In this document: positions 23,747 through 31,250 of the stretch, in pieces | How the letters are laid out: each line of letters begins with the position of its first letter | Numbering within the stretch: the first letter of the stretch is position 1 | Assembly (NCBI GenBank): GCA_037130455.1 | Contig: JBAXSZ010000001.1 | Location: forward strand, 71,281-135,280 | Reading direction: 5' to 3' | DNA length: 64,000 nucleotides | From: CAIMZW01 sp037130455 | Lineage (GTDB): Bacteria; Actinomycetota; Actinomycetes; Nanopelagicales; Nanopelagicaceae | Position numbers and translations under genes: made by a program | Notes under the pieces: generated by a model | What the model saw: only the letters and a program-made list of their open reading frames with translations | The model's database searches: none | Told to the model about the DNA's origin: nothing

Positions 23747-24598
23747 ATGAAAAGTAAGTTCTCACACTTTTTGGTGAACGCGTTGCTCTCGCTCTTGCTC
23801 TTGGTTGCGACAGTAGGAACTACAGCAAAGGCAGTATTTGATCACACCACTTCTTTAGGTTCGACAAGTACTGAAATAGTGAGCGGAATTGGCAATAAGA
23901 GCCAAGAGATCATTCCATTGGTGATAGATCAAGTAATTAAAGGCAGTGATCCGAAAGTAGCTGAGACGATAACTAAGAATCGTACCCAAATAACGGATGC
24001 CGCGATTAAATTATTGAATGACCCGAAGTTCACATCTGCTTTAGCCGGAGTTGCAAATACGGTGAGCCTGGCTTTAATCGCTGGAAAAAATGAAGCAATA
24101 ATTGATCCGACCACGCTCGTCGATACGTTGGCAAAAAGTATTAACGATGCGGCGGGTAAACAAATCATTAAAGGCACGGAACTAAAAACGATGGCAACGC
24201 CACAGAAAATTGATTTATCACATCAGCTTCAGGTTTATAACAATATTTCTTCGGCGCTGGGCAAAGTCATGCTCGTATGGATTGTGATACTGCTCCTGAT
24301 CGTAGTTTTGGTTTTAACCCGAAAAATAGTAGCCATGAGAATTATTTCTAAGATCCTCATTTCTTTGGGGATTCCAATGCTTGTTCTTTGGTTCATCCTC
24401 CCGAATATTGTGACATCTGTGATTAAGTCACATGCGGATTCAGATTTGCCGCGGCTCTTAGTTCCGATTATTTATAAATCCGTGACTGGATTTACCTTCT
24501 CGCTGGGGATTATTTATATTCTTCTATCTGGTCTTTGTTATGGCGGATATCGATTCTTCAGATCTATAAGCAACCAAAACGTTTCTCCCGCTGAATAA
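23747..24598 (+). CDS. Membrane protein of unknown function
   Basis: This 283-residue protein has one N-terminal transmembrane helix (FLVNALLSLLLLVATVGTTA), an extracytoplasmic region of about 140 residues rich in Ile, Thr and Lys, and three C-terminal helices (VMLVWIVILLLIVVLVL, ILISLGIPMLVLWFILP and FTFSLGIIYILLSGLCYGGY). No catalytic or metal-binding motif was recognised. It is probably translated from a leaderless mRNA. The next gene, a permease, starts 20 bases after its stop, so the two may be co-transcribed. A sensor or scaffold role would be guesswork. Confidence 0.68.
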   Translation: MKSKFSHFLVNALLSLLLLVATVGTTAKAVFDHTTSLGSTSTEIVSGIGNKSQEIIPLVIDQVIKGSDPKVAETITKNRTQITDAAIKLLNDPKFTSALAGVANTVSLALIAGKNEAIIDPTTLVDTLAKSINDAAGKQIIKGTELKTMATPQKIDLSHQLQVYNNISSALGKVMLVWIVILLLIVVLVLTRKIVAMRIISKILISLGIPMLVLWFILPNIVTSVIKSHADSDLPRLLVPIIYKSVTGFTFSLGIIYILLSGLCYGGYRFFRSISNQNVSPAE

Positions 24599-24618
24599 CT
24601 TCGAAATGGGTAATTATT

Positions 24619-25851
24619 GTGAATAAGATTTTTGCTGGGCTTCAAGAAGGCTGGTGGATGTTCTTTGATACCCTTTGGGCTTTGGTGCTTGGTTTTACGC
24701 TCTCAGGCATTGTGCAGGCTTTTGTATCCCGCAAGCAGATGAAAGACGTATTGGGTGATCATGGAGTTGCCAGTGTGGGTCGTGCATCATTTTTCGGAAT
24801 GGTGAGTTCCTCTTGTTCCTATGCAGCGAGCGCATTAGCAAAAAGTCTCTTTTCCAAAGGTGCGGACTTCACGACCTCCATGATTTTTATGTTTGCCAGC
24901 ACCAATTTGGTCATCGAACTCGGTTTGGTCTTATGGATCTTGATTGGATGGCAATTCGCCTTGGCAGAATTTGTAGGCGGAGCCATCATGATTTCATTAT
25001 TAAAATTACTGATTCCCAAGCTCATTTCCTCTGACCTGATTGCTTCATCCAGAAAAGAGTTAGAAGAGCCTGAAGTCATGACGTTGCCTTCTTCAGAAAA
25101 TGAAGGGGCCAAGTTCAAGAGTCGGCGAGGCTGGTCCGATGCCGCCGGTTACACCATCGGAGATTTCACCATGCTTCGGAGCGAATTAATAATTGGATTC
25201 GTGATCGCAGGGTTGGCGTCATCGATTATTTCGGTGGAGATTTGGCAGAAGCTTTTTATCTCTGGTCACGGATTTTGGTCTGCATTAGAAAATGCCATTA
25301 TTGGGCCGTTTCTGGCCTTCATTAGTTTTGTCTGCTCGGTTGGCAATGTTCCACTGGCAGCTGCGCTTTGGCAGGGAGGAATAACTTTCGGAGGCGTCAT
25401 CGCTTTTATTTTTGCCGATTTAATTGCCTTCCCTTTGGTAATGATCTATGTGAAGTATTACGGTCGAGAATTAGCAATTCGATTGACACTACTCTTTTGG
25501 TTCGTCATGAGTTTGAGCGGTCTAATTACTGAAGGAATATTTCGACTATTTTCCATGATTCCAATTGGGAGCATGGGCAAGATGAGTACAACCCACATTG
25601 GTTTCAATGTTACAACGATTCTTAACGCTCTTTCTGTCCTCGTTCTCATTGTTGTTTTTTGGTTGTATAAGACCAGAAATCGTGATGGCATGAGTACGGA
25701 ATTTGCCAAGGATTCGGTGTGTGGAATGCAAGTGCGAATTGCTGATGCTCCGGCTCAAGCAGAAGTTGATGGAGTTATGTATTACTTCTGCATGCAAGGG
25801 TGTAAAGAGGAGTTTTTGGAAAACGGATCAAAGTACCTAGCAAAACAATGA
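24619..25851 (+). CDS. UPF0718/ArsP-like permease with C-terminal YHS domain
   Basis: This 410-residue protein combines two modules. Residues 1-355 form a multi-pass permease of the UPF0718 (DUF318/ArsP_1) type, with FSGIVQAFV-like TLSGIVQAFVSRKQMKDVLG, MVSSSCSYAASALAKSLFSKG (conserved cysteine and serines) and FASTNLVIELGLVLW. Residues about 363-410 form a YHS domain (DSVCGMQV, then YYFCMQGCKEEF), a small cysteine-rich metal-binding module known from heavy-metal proteins. Together they suggest efflux of a metal, metalloid or organo-metalloid captured by the YHS domain. Translation starts at GTG 24619. The substrate is not known. Confidence 0.85.
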   Translation: MNKIFAGLQEGWWMFFDTLWALVLGFTLSGIVQAFVSRKQMKDVLGDHGVASVGRASFFGMVSSSCSYAASALAKSLFSKGADFTTSMIFMFASTNLVIELGLVLWILIGWQFALAEFVGGAIMISLLKLLIPKLISSDLIASSRKELEEPEVMTLPSSENEGAKFKSRRGWSDAAGYTIGDFTMLRSELIIGFVIAGLASSIISVEIWQKLFISGHGFWSALENAIIGPFLAFISFVCSVGNVPLAAALWQGGITFGGVIAFIFADLIAFPLVMIYVKYYGRELAIRLTLLFWFVMSLSGLITEGIFRLFSMIPIGSMGKMSTTHIGFNVTTILNALSVLVLIVVFWLYKTRNRDGMSTEFAKDSVCGMQVRIADAPAQAEVDGVMYYFCMQGCKEEFLENGSKYLAKQ

Positions 25852-25864
25852 GGTCAATTCTTCT

Positions 25865-26494
25865 TTAGGCAGGCGGGCAGGAGAATCCGAATTCGGATTG
25901 GATCGCTCTAGGCACAATTCCACAGCCAACAGTTGCGGTTCCGAAATCGGTAATTCGCCATTTACCATTTTCTAAATGCGCCCAACCGTAGGCGTTATCT
26001 GTTACTGGCAAATAGGGAATTGAAGTGAAAATAATCCACCCTGGATCTTTTTCAGAAAAACGAAGGTTTACCAAAGCAGCGAAATATAGGTCGCCTTTAT
26101 TTTGGATAGATCTAATCTGCGTTGAAATAGAATCAGGAACTGGCTTGCCACCGGAATAATTGTTGGAGTCAGAGACAAATTTATTTGGGTACTGGCCAAG
26201 CAGACTCCACGGCACCACCACTCGAGAAAACTCCCCATTGCCTGCCTGAGGCCAATCTAAAGTCCATCCCGCCTCAGTAGCTTGACCCAATGGAAGTTTG
26301 GCTTTCAACTCAGCGGCAACCGCACCGCTATCCCAATTGAGCATTTGGGGATGAGTAGCGGTGAAGTTGGTTATGAGTAATTTGATGCCGTCTCGGAGTT
26401 TGTCATCGGTGGGGCGAGTGTCGCCTGAGCCGATTGTGCAGCCCGTTAGCAAAACGAGAGCAATTCCTATTGCTAGCCAACGAGACCGAGCCAT
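25865..26494 (-). CDS. Lipoprotein of unknown function
   Basis: This 209-residue protein has a type II signal peptide: basic MARSRW, a hydrophobic core and the lipobox LLTGC with the lipidated cysteine at residue 19. The mature part contains TWIIFTSIPY-like and GYAWAHLENGKWRITDFG-type segments, as in extracytoplasmic ligand-binding or NTF2-like folds, but I do not recognise the family. Two further cysteines near the C-terminus (VGCG and FSCPPA) could pair. It is transcribed from a probable leaderless promoter and is a single-gene unit facing the CBS-domain gene. Confidence 0.72.
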   Translation of the reverse strand: MARSRWLAIGIALVLLTGCTIGSGDTRPTDDKLRDGIKLLITNFTATHPQMLNWDSGAVAAELKAKLPLGQATEAGWTLDWPQAGNGEFSRVVVPWSLLGQYPNKFVSDSNNYSGGKPVPDSISTQIRSIQNKGDLYFAALVNLRFSEKDPGWIIFTSIPYLPVTDNAYGWAHLENGKWRITDFGTATVGCGIVPRAIQSEFGFSCPPA

Positions 26495-26500
26495 ATTTGA

Positions 26501-26506
26501 AGTGTA
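26501..26506 (-). promoter_or_regulatory. -10 element of the lipoprotein gene
   Basis: Minus-strand TACACT, six bases, then the ATG at 26494: the same leaderless geometry as elsewhere in the window. Confidence 0.45.
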
Positions 26507-26615
26507 CCTACCCTGGACAGGAGATATCCGAAAAAGCCTTGAATACTCTGGGATATGGGGGCATTATTCAAGGAGCAGATTTCCCGAACGATTTGGCGCC
26601 AAGTTTGGAGCAAGG

Positions 26616-27041
26616 ATGAAAATTACTTCTTTGATTTCGGGCAAGAAAGTGGAAACCATTTCACCTAGTGCCAGTGTTCACGACTTAGTAAACATGCTCA
26701 ACGCCTATCACGTGGGTGCACTCGTTGTTTCTGCCGATGGAAATCAGATTGACGGAATTGTGAGTGAGCGAGATGTAGTCAGAGCGATGCCTGGCAAATT
26801 AGATCAACTCATTGATATGCACGTTCGAGACCTTATGACCGTAGATGTCGTCACTTGCACCCCCGAATCAACTGTGGCTGAATTGATGAAGGTCATGACC
26901 GAACGAAGAATTCGGCACGTTCCCGTTATTGCTAAAGATGGCTTGCTGATTTCCATCGTTTCCATCGGAGATGTCGTGAAAGCGCATATTTCAGAAATTG
27001 ATACCGAGCGCGCGGCACTGCAAACCTACGTTACCAATTGA
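26616..27041 (+). CDS. Two-CBS-domain protein
   Basis: This 141-residue protein consists of a tandem CBS pair and nothing else. The first domain (about residues 8-62) ends IDGIVSERDVVRAMPG. The second (about 70-125) begins MTVDVVTCTPESTVAELMKV and ends LISIVSIGDVVKAHI. The two pack as a Bateman module that usually binds AMP, ATP or another adenosyl ligand and regulates a partner protein. ATG 26616 was chosen because GGAG precedes it and the upstream extension of the frame overlaps the lipoprotein gene. No partner enzyme is adjacent, so the target is unknown. Confidence 0.85.
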   Translation: MKITSLISGKKVETISPSASVHDLVNMLNAYHVGALVVSADGNQIDGIVSERDVVRAMPGKLDQLIDMHVRDLMTVDVVTCTPESTVAELMKVMTERRIRHVPVIAKDGLLISIVSIGDVVKAHISEIDTERAALQTYVTN

Positions 27042-27084
27042 ACTTTTCGTAGTACCAATTACACCCGTGTCCTCATGCTGGGAA

Positions 27085-28449
27085 TTAGTCTTGAGAAAAT
27101 CCAGGCTGCAATAATTCTTCAGACTTCTTGAGAATTTCAAAGGCAATTGGGCTAGCAGGTACACCAGCATCATGGAGAGCTTCTCGGTAAGCATTGATTG
27201 CTTCAGGAAGGTGGTTGAGCATCGAATAGATGTCTCCAAGTTCGCGCCAAGCCAAGGCATTCTGACGTGATGGTTCCATTTGAGAGAGACTATTTCGGGC
27301 GGCAACTAAATTCATTGAGGATTCGATTTCGCGACCCAAACTTATCTGTGCTCTGGCTGCAAGCAGGTAGGACTCTGCCCGTTGAAGTCGATCCGCTGAG
27401 CTATCAAGACGAATTAGTGAATTGTTGGCTAATTCCAGAGCTTTTTCGTAGTTACCGTCAAGCCATTCAACTCGAGAAAGTTCGGAATCAAATTTTGCCT
27501 TATCAATTTCTGTTCCGGAATCCTGCAACAGCTTTTCAGATCTGATTAACTGGACTCGAGCCGCTTCGATATCTGGGGGAGTCTGGCGAGTGAATAACCA
27601 AGCAATTGTGAAACGAAGGCGACCCTCGGCGCGAGCATCATCTGCTTCAGCAAAAAGACTGGCCGCGCGTTGAGCCATGATTAATGCAGTTCGGGTATCT
27701 TGATTCGCGTCTGCAGCTAGACTGGCGTTCCATAAAATGGAGGCTCTGGCACGTGGATCTGATTGATCATCAAAAATTTCCAAGGCACTTTCTGATAAAT
27801 CAGTTGCTCTAATGTAATCACCGCGAAGATAGTGAATAGCAATTGCACTGGAAAGCAATCTTGCATAAGTGGCGCTCTGTTGTAATTGTGCTGGAACACT
27901 CTTTTGCGCAGTTTCAATCAACTCAAGCGCCGTAACAAAATCTCCCGACTCTTTGGCGTATCTGCTGAGGTCGATTGTTAATTCCAATTTTTCCAGTTCT
28001 AGTCCGGCTTTAGTTGCGAAGTCGATAGCCCGCGCAATTTCCTGGCGCGCATCTTCAATCCTTCCCAAACTCTCCAAAGATTTTCCGCGTAGCGCGTGCA
28101 ATTCGTACATAAATTCTGGGTTTTCCAGCGCCGGTGCCGCTTCAATAAGTTCACCAGAAGACTCTTCTGCTGTGGCAAATTCGCCATTTTTAAAAGCCAT
28201 CTCTGCGAAGATGAAATTAAGGCGCCTGGATTGATTTTCAGAGGCGCGAGATCCGCCGCGCAATTCATCGGCAGAAACCTCCAGACGCACTGCCAACTTG
28301 TCAATCATGCCCTCGTTAGGGTGGCGTTTTCCCGCTTCAATTAGCGAAATCATGCTGACGCTACTGATGCCTTCGGCGAGCTCGGGCTGAGTCAGACCAG
28401 CCCCCAGTCGAAGCTGGCGGAGCCGGGCTCCGAAACTGGTGGTATCCAT
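27085..28449 (-). CDS. XRE-family regulator with TPR repeats (RRNPP-like architecture)
   Basis: This 454-residue protein has an N-terminal helix-turn-helix (residues about 6-62; LRQLRLGAGLTQPELAEGIS then MISLIEAGKRHPNEGMIDKL). An all-helical array of tetratricopeptide-like repeats runs to the C-terminus (for example EARRSLESLGRIEDARQEIA-type, YEKALELANNSLIRLDSSA and HLPEAINAYREALHDAG). This is the architecture of Rap/PlcR/NprR/Rgg-type peptide-sensing regulators and also of other actinobacterial TPR regulators. It is divergent from a 79-residue secreted peptide gene. Its own -10 (TACTGT, six bases before the ATG) overlaps a TTGACAGT repeat, which suggests autoregulation. Confidence 0.85.
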   Translation of the reverse strand: MDTTSFGARLRQLRLGAGLTQPELAEGISSVSMISLIEAGKRHPNEGMIDKLAVRLEVSADELRGGSRASENQSRRLNFIFAEMAFKNGEFATAEESSGELIEAAPALENPEFMYELHALRGKSLESLGRIEDARQEIARAIDFATKAGLELEKLELTIDLSRYAKESGDFVTALELIETAQKSVPAQLQQSATYARLLSSAIAIHYLRGDYIRATDLSESALEIFDDQSDPRARASILWNASLAADANQDTRTALIMAQRAASLFAEADDARAEGRLRFTIAWLFTRQTPPDIEAARVQLIRSEKLLQDSGTEIDKAKFDSELSRVEWLDGNYEKALELANNSLIRLDSSADRLQRAESYLLAARAQISLGREIESSMNLVAARNSLSQMEPSRQNALAWRELGDIYSMLNHLPEAINAYREALHDAGVPASPIAFEILKKSEELLQPGFSQD

Positions 28450-28452
28450 GGG

Positions 28453-28475
28453 TTGACAGTACCACTTGACAGTGC
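28453..28475. repeat. Direct repeat TTGACAGT, candidate operator
   Basis: TTGACAGTAC at 28453-28462 and TTGACAGTGC at 28466-28475 repeat with a 13-base period. The first copy covers the minus-strand -10 (TACTGT, 28461-28456) of the XRE-TPR regulator gene. A third related site, TTGACAAGTCA at 28498-28508, overlaps the peptide promoter. A regulator bound here would sit on both divergent promoters. Confidence 0.5.
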
Positions 28476-28497
28476 TTTACTACAGGTGTTGGACATA

Positions 28498-28528
28498 TTG
28501 ACAAGTCATACTTAATAACGGTTATACT
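28498..28528 (+). promoter_or_regulatory. Sigma-70-like promoter of the secreted peptide gene
   Basis: TTGACA at 28498-28503 is an exact -35 box. TTATAC (28522-28527, 18-base spacer) or TATACT (28523-28528) is the -10. The expected leader of about 55 bases contains a small hairpin, CCTCT/AGAGG at 28546-28559, and an AAGGGG ribosome binding site. This is the best-matched promoter in the window. Confidence 0.7.
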
Positions 28529-28588
28529 TTGGGAGACGAGTTTTTCCTCTTGTAAGAGGTAAGACGTTAACGAAGGGGATCGGCAATT

Positions 28589-28828
28589 ATGGTTAAGAAG
28601 ATCGTGGCCGTAGCAAGCGCATTGACGCTAGCGGCGATTTTTACGGCGGTCCCAAGTAATGCAGAATCTAGATCCTGGCGAGCTGACTTTCGTGCGGTTC
28701 AATTTGATGATTCGAACGATTCGAGTGATTCCGCTGAGTGGAGTGCAGCAGCTGATTTTGGTCGCTCAATTGGTGCTGGAAGTCGAATCGGCGCACTACG
28801 CGTGGCGGGTCCTGATACCTGCTGCTAA
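28589..28828 (+). CDS. Small secreted peptide precursor, unknown function
   Basis: This 79-residue product has a signal peptide (MVKKIVAVASALTLAAIFTA, cleavage probably after SNA at residue 25). A mature part of about 54 residues follows: first a basic/aromatic stretch (RSWRADFRAVQF), then an acidic Ser/Asp stretch (DDSNDSSDSAEW), then a Gly/Arg-containing tail ending PDTCC. The two C-terminal cysteines are the only ones. Divergent pairing with an XRE-TPR regulator, a strong promoter and a terminator behind it suggest a signalling peptide. Maturation, export product and activity are not shown by the sequence. Confidence 0.7.
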   Translation: MVKKIVAVASALTLAAIFTAVPSNAESRSWRADFRAVQFDDSNDSSDSAEWSAAADFGRSIGAGSRIGALRVAGPDTCC

Positions 28829-28845
28829 TTTATTTTTAATGAATT

Positions 28846-28924
28846 CCGGATTGTTTCGTCCCAGATCAATCCGGTGAAGTAAAGAGAGACCGAGGTTGCC
28901 ACGTCCCAGAGCAACCTCGGTTTT
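28846..28924 (+). terminator. Tandem hairpins with the same loop sequence, ending in a terminator
   Basis: Hairpin 1: CCGGATTG (28846-28853) with CAATCCGG (28867-28874). Hairpin 2: CCGAGGTTGC (28890-28899) with GCAACCTCGG (28911-28920), followed by TTTT, a good intrinsic terminator for the peptide gene. Both loops contain the identical nine bases CGTCCCAGA (28857-28865 and 28902-28910) although the stems differ. Confidence 0.7.
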
Positions 28925-28973
28925 ACTTTGTCTACAGATAGCTCATTTAAGCGCAAGAAACCCTGTGGTGCTA

Positions 28974-29267
28974 CTAGAAAACTTTTCCCCAATGTTCGAT
29001 CACTGGCGGATTCGCGAAATATTTCCCGATGATTGCCCGCCACTGTGGGAATAACTCTGACTCGCGAAACCCGACTGTATGGTCCTCCAGGGTTTCCCAC
29101 TGAATCTCAAATGAATAGCGTTGGGAATGATCCAAAGAAGAACGCAATTCAAATCCCAGGTACCCATGTGCTTGCGTTAAAACGGTAGAAACGGCCAGGG
29201 CAACTGCACTTTCGAATTCTGATTCTTCGCCGGCACGGACATCAATAAACGCCAATTCTCTGATCAT
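28974..29267 (-). CDS. Antibiotic-biosynthesis-monooxygenase (ABM) fold protein
   Basis: This 97-residue protein has the ferredoxin-like ABM fold: IRELAFIDVRAGEESEFESA (first strand and helix), HGYLGFELRSSLDHSQRYSFEIQWET and a C-terminal helix ending VIEHWGKVF. Family members are small dimeric monooxygenases, heme-degrading proteins or stress proteins; the heme-ligand residues of IsdG were not recognised. ATG 29267 was chosen because GAGG stands about ten bases before it; a GTG at 29282 is the alternative. It is a single-gene unit upstream of the metal ATPase gene on the same strand. Confidence 0.78.
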   Translation of the reverse strand: MIRELAFIDVRAGEESEFESAVALAVSTVLTQAHGYLGFELRSSLDHSQRYSFEIQWETLEDHTVGFRESELFPQWRAIIGKYFANPPVIEHWGKVF

Positions 29268-29374
29268 GTTGATATTCCTCACGTGTTAGTCGATGGTCGT
29301 AACTTCACAAATAAATCTATTTCTGTACTGCCGATAAATAGCGGCACTTCCACTTTCTAAGCGTAGTTAATGAA

Positions 29375-31171
29375 TTACTTTTTTAAGGTTGTAAGCGCCC
29401 AAAGAATTGCAATTACATCAATTAATTCTTGAATTCCAGCCCCAACTGAAGCGGTGAGAAATCCCATTCCAGCGGCAATCATTGCAAGAAGTGAGAGCCC
29501 CATCCCCACTTGTGCCGATTGCAGCGCTTTTCGATGGGCGACTCTGGCAATATCAATTACTTCGGCCAATTTTCCGATCGAGTCTTCTACTATGACTACA
29601 TCGGCAGACTCACTTGCAGCTGATGCTCCGCGGGCGCCCATAGCTATTCCCACAGTTGCAGCGGCTAGCGCCGGTGCATCATTGATCCCATCTCCTATGA
29701 AAATTACGCTTCCTCGAGTTTGACGTTTCACTTCTTCTACTAGGTCCAACTTTCCTTGAGATGAAACTGAAGCGTGAATATCAGTAATACCAACTTGCTT
29801 GGCAATTTCCTGGGCGCTTTCTAGCCGGTCTCCCGTGACAAGGAAAGTTCTTCGAATATTCGCCTTTCTCAATTTAGTGAGAACCTCTAACGCTTCGGTT
29901 CGAATTGGATCTGCCATTCCAATTACGCCAATCAAAACGCCGTTCTTAGAGACCCCTACCATTAGCGGGTAACTCTTTTTTAGCCACGGCGGACTAATTT
30001 CAAATTGACCAATCTCATGAGGGATTCCATTAATACTGGCAGAAACTCCAACCCCATGAACTTCATTGACTTTGGAAGCTACAACGAATGGAATTTCTCT
30101 TTCGACAGCTGCTTGAACTATGGCGCGAGCGATTACATGGTTGCTGTGCTGGTCGATAGAAGCAGCGATTTGAAGGATTTCTTCTGATGAGGTTTGTGGA
30201 TCAGATAGAATTTCCATCACTTCCGGCCCACCATGAGTAAGTGTTCCAGTTTTATCGAGCATAACCACTTCCGCATCTGCCAATTGCTCGAGAACGGCTC
30301 CACCTTTAATAACTACGCCGATCTTGGCTGCTCGGGACATCCCAGAAACAACTGCGATGGGAACTGCCAGAATCAACGGACATGGCGTGGCTGTAACAAA
30401 GACGGCCACCAAGCGCGAAATATCGTGGGTAAGAATTAATGTGCCAATCCCCATGAGAAGTGCAATCGGGATAAAACGAATTGCCCACCTGTTTGCCATT
30501 CGAACCGCAGGAGAACTATCTGCTTGGGCTTTTTCAACAAGTCGAATTATTCCTGCATAAGTACTGGATGCAGCGTCATTGGCAACTAACATTTCAAAAT
30601 TGGCACCTGCGTTGAGAACGCCACTGCTGATAAATTCGCCCGTGTCTCTAGTTATTGGAAGCGGCTCTCCAGTTAATGCGGACTCATCCAATGTTGCGAT
30701 AGTTTTGAGAAATCCATCAACGGGTACGACTTCGCCAGACTTAATAAGCAGTCGATGGTCTTGGCGAATCTCTGAAACGATAATGTCAGAAAATGATCCG
30801 TCATCGGAAATTAAATGGGAAATTCTGGGAACTCTAGAAAGCAGGGACTTTAACTCTCGTTCGGCGTGACCAGAAGCCCAACTTTCCAAAATCCGACCAG
30901 TAGCGAGCATTAATGAGATTATTGCTGATGCCAGGATATTTTTTGTGGCCAAGGTGCCCACTAAGGAAAGTACCGCCAAAATGTCGGCCCCGTAATCCCG
31001 CTTGCGAATTGACTCGATAACCCACAATATTGATGGAACTAACCCGGCGACTCCTCCTATTGCCCAAAGCCATTCTGCAGTGAGTGAAAGGTGGAAGTAG
31101 AGAAAGATGGAACCAGTTACCAAAGAGAGCGCAGCGAGGAAGAAGAGCGGCCATTCCAAGCGTTTCATCAC
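29375..31171 (-). CDS. Heavy-metal P1B-type ATPase with TPC metal-site motif
   Basis: This 598-residue P-type ATPase pumps a transition metal across the membrane. Key parts are the TGE loop (DESALTGEPLPITRD), the membrane metal site TATPCPLILAVPIA, the phosphorylated aspartate in MLDKTGTLTHGG and the hinge GDGINDAPALAAATVGIAMG. Two oddities stand out. The metal-site motif is TPC rather than the common CPC or SPC. The nucleotide-domain HP dipeptide appears as HV (DQHSNHVIARAI). No N-terminal metal-binding domain is present. TPC-type pumps have been linked to nickel or iron in another lineage, but the substrate here is open. An MBL hydrolase is divergent. Confidence 0.88.
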   Translation of the reverse strand: MMKRLEWPLFFLAALSLVTGSIFLYFHLSLTAEWLWAIGGVAGLVPSILWVIESIRKRDYGADILAVLSLVGTLATKNILASAIISLMLATGRILESWASGHAERELKSLLSRVPRISHLISDDGSFSDIIVSEIRQDHRLLIKSGEVVPVDGFLKTIATLDESALTGEPLPITRDTGEFISSGVLNAGANFEMLVANDAASSTYAGIIRLVEKAQADSSPAVRMANRWAIRFIPIALLMGIGTLILTHDISRLVAVFVTATPCPLILAVPIAVVSGMSRAAKIGVVIKGGAVLEQLADAEVVMLDKTGTLTHGGPEVMEILSDPQTSSEEILQIAASIDQHSNHVIARAIVQAAVEREIPFVVASKVNEVHGVGVSASINGIPHEIGQFEISPPWLKKSYPLMVGVSKNGVLIGVIGMADPIRTEALEVLTKLRKANIRRTFLVTGDRLESAQEIAKQVGITDIHASVSSQGKLDLVEEVKRQTRGSVIFIGDGINDAPALAAATVGIAMGARGASAASESADVVIVEDSIGKLAEVIDIARVAHRKALQSAQVGMGLSLLAMIAAGMGFLTASVGAGIQELIDVIAILWALTTLKK

Positions 31172-31237
31172 CTGTTAAATATATGAGAAATAGGGGCTAG
31201 TCCGAAGTTATATCCGCCACAAAGTGGCTCGGGTGGA

Positions 31238-31243
31238 TACGCT
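31238..31243 (+). promoter_or_regulatory. -10 element of the beta-CASP hydrolase gene
   Basis: TACGCT at 31238-31243 precedes the ATG at 31251 by seven bases, so the mRNA is probably leaderless. This supports 31251 rather than the GTG at 31224 as the start. Confidence 0.4.
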
Positions 31244-31250
31244 CTATTTC

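Noticed and set aside
28825..29100. Minus-strand frame across the tandem hairpins
   Set aside because: It runs through two strong hairpins and the end of the ABM-fold gene in another frame, with no family match.
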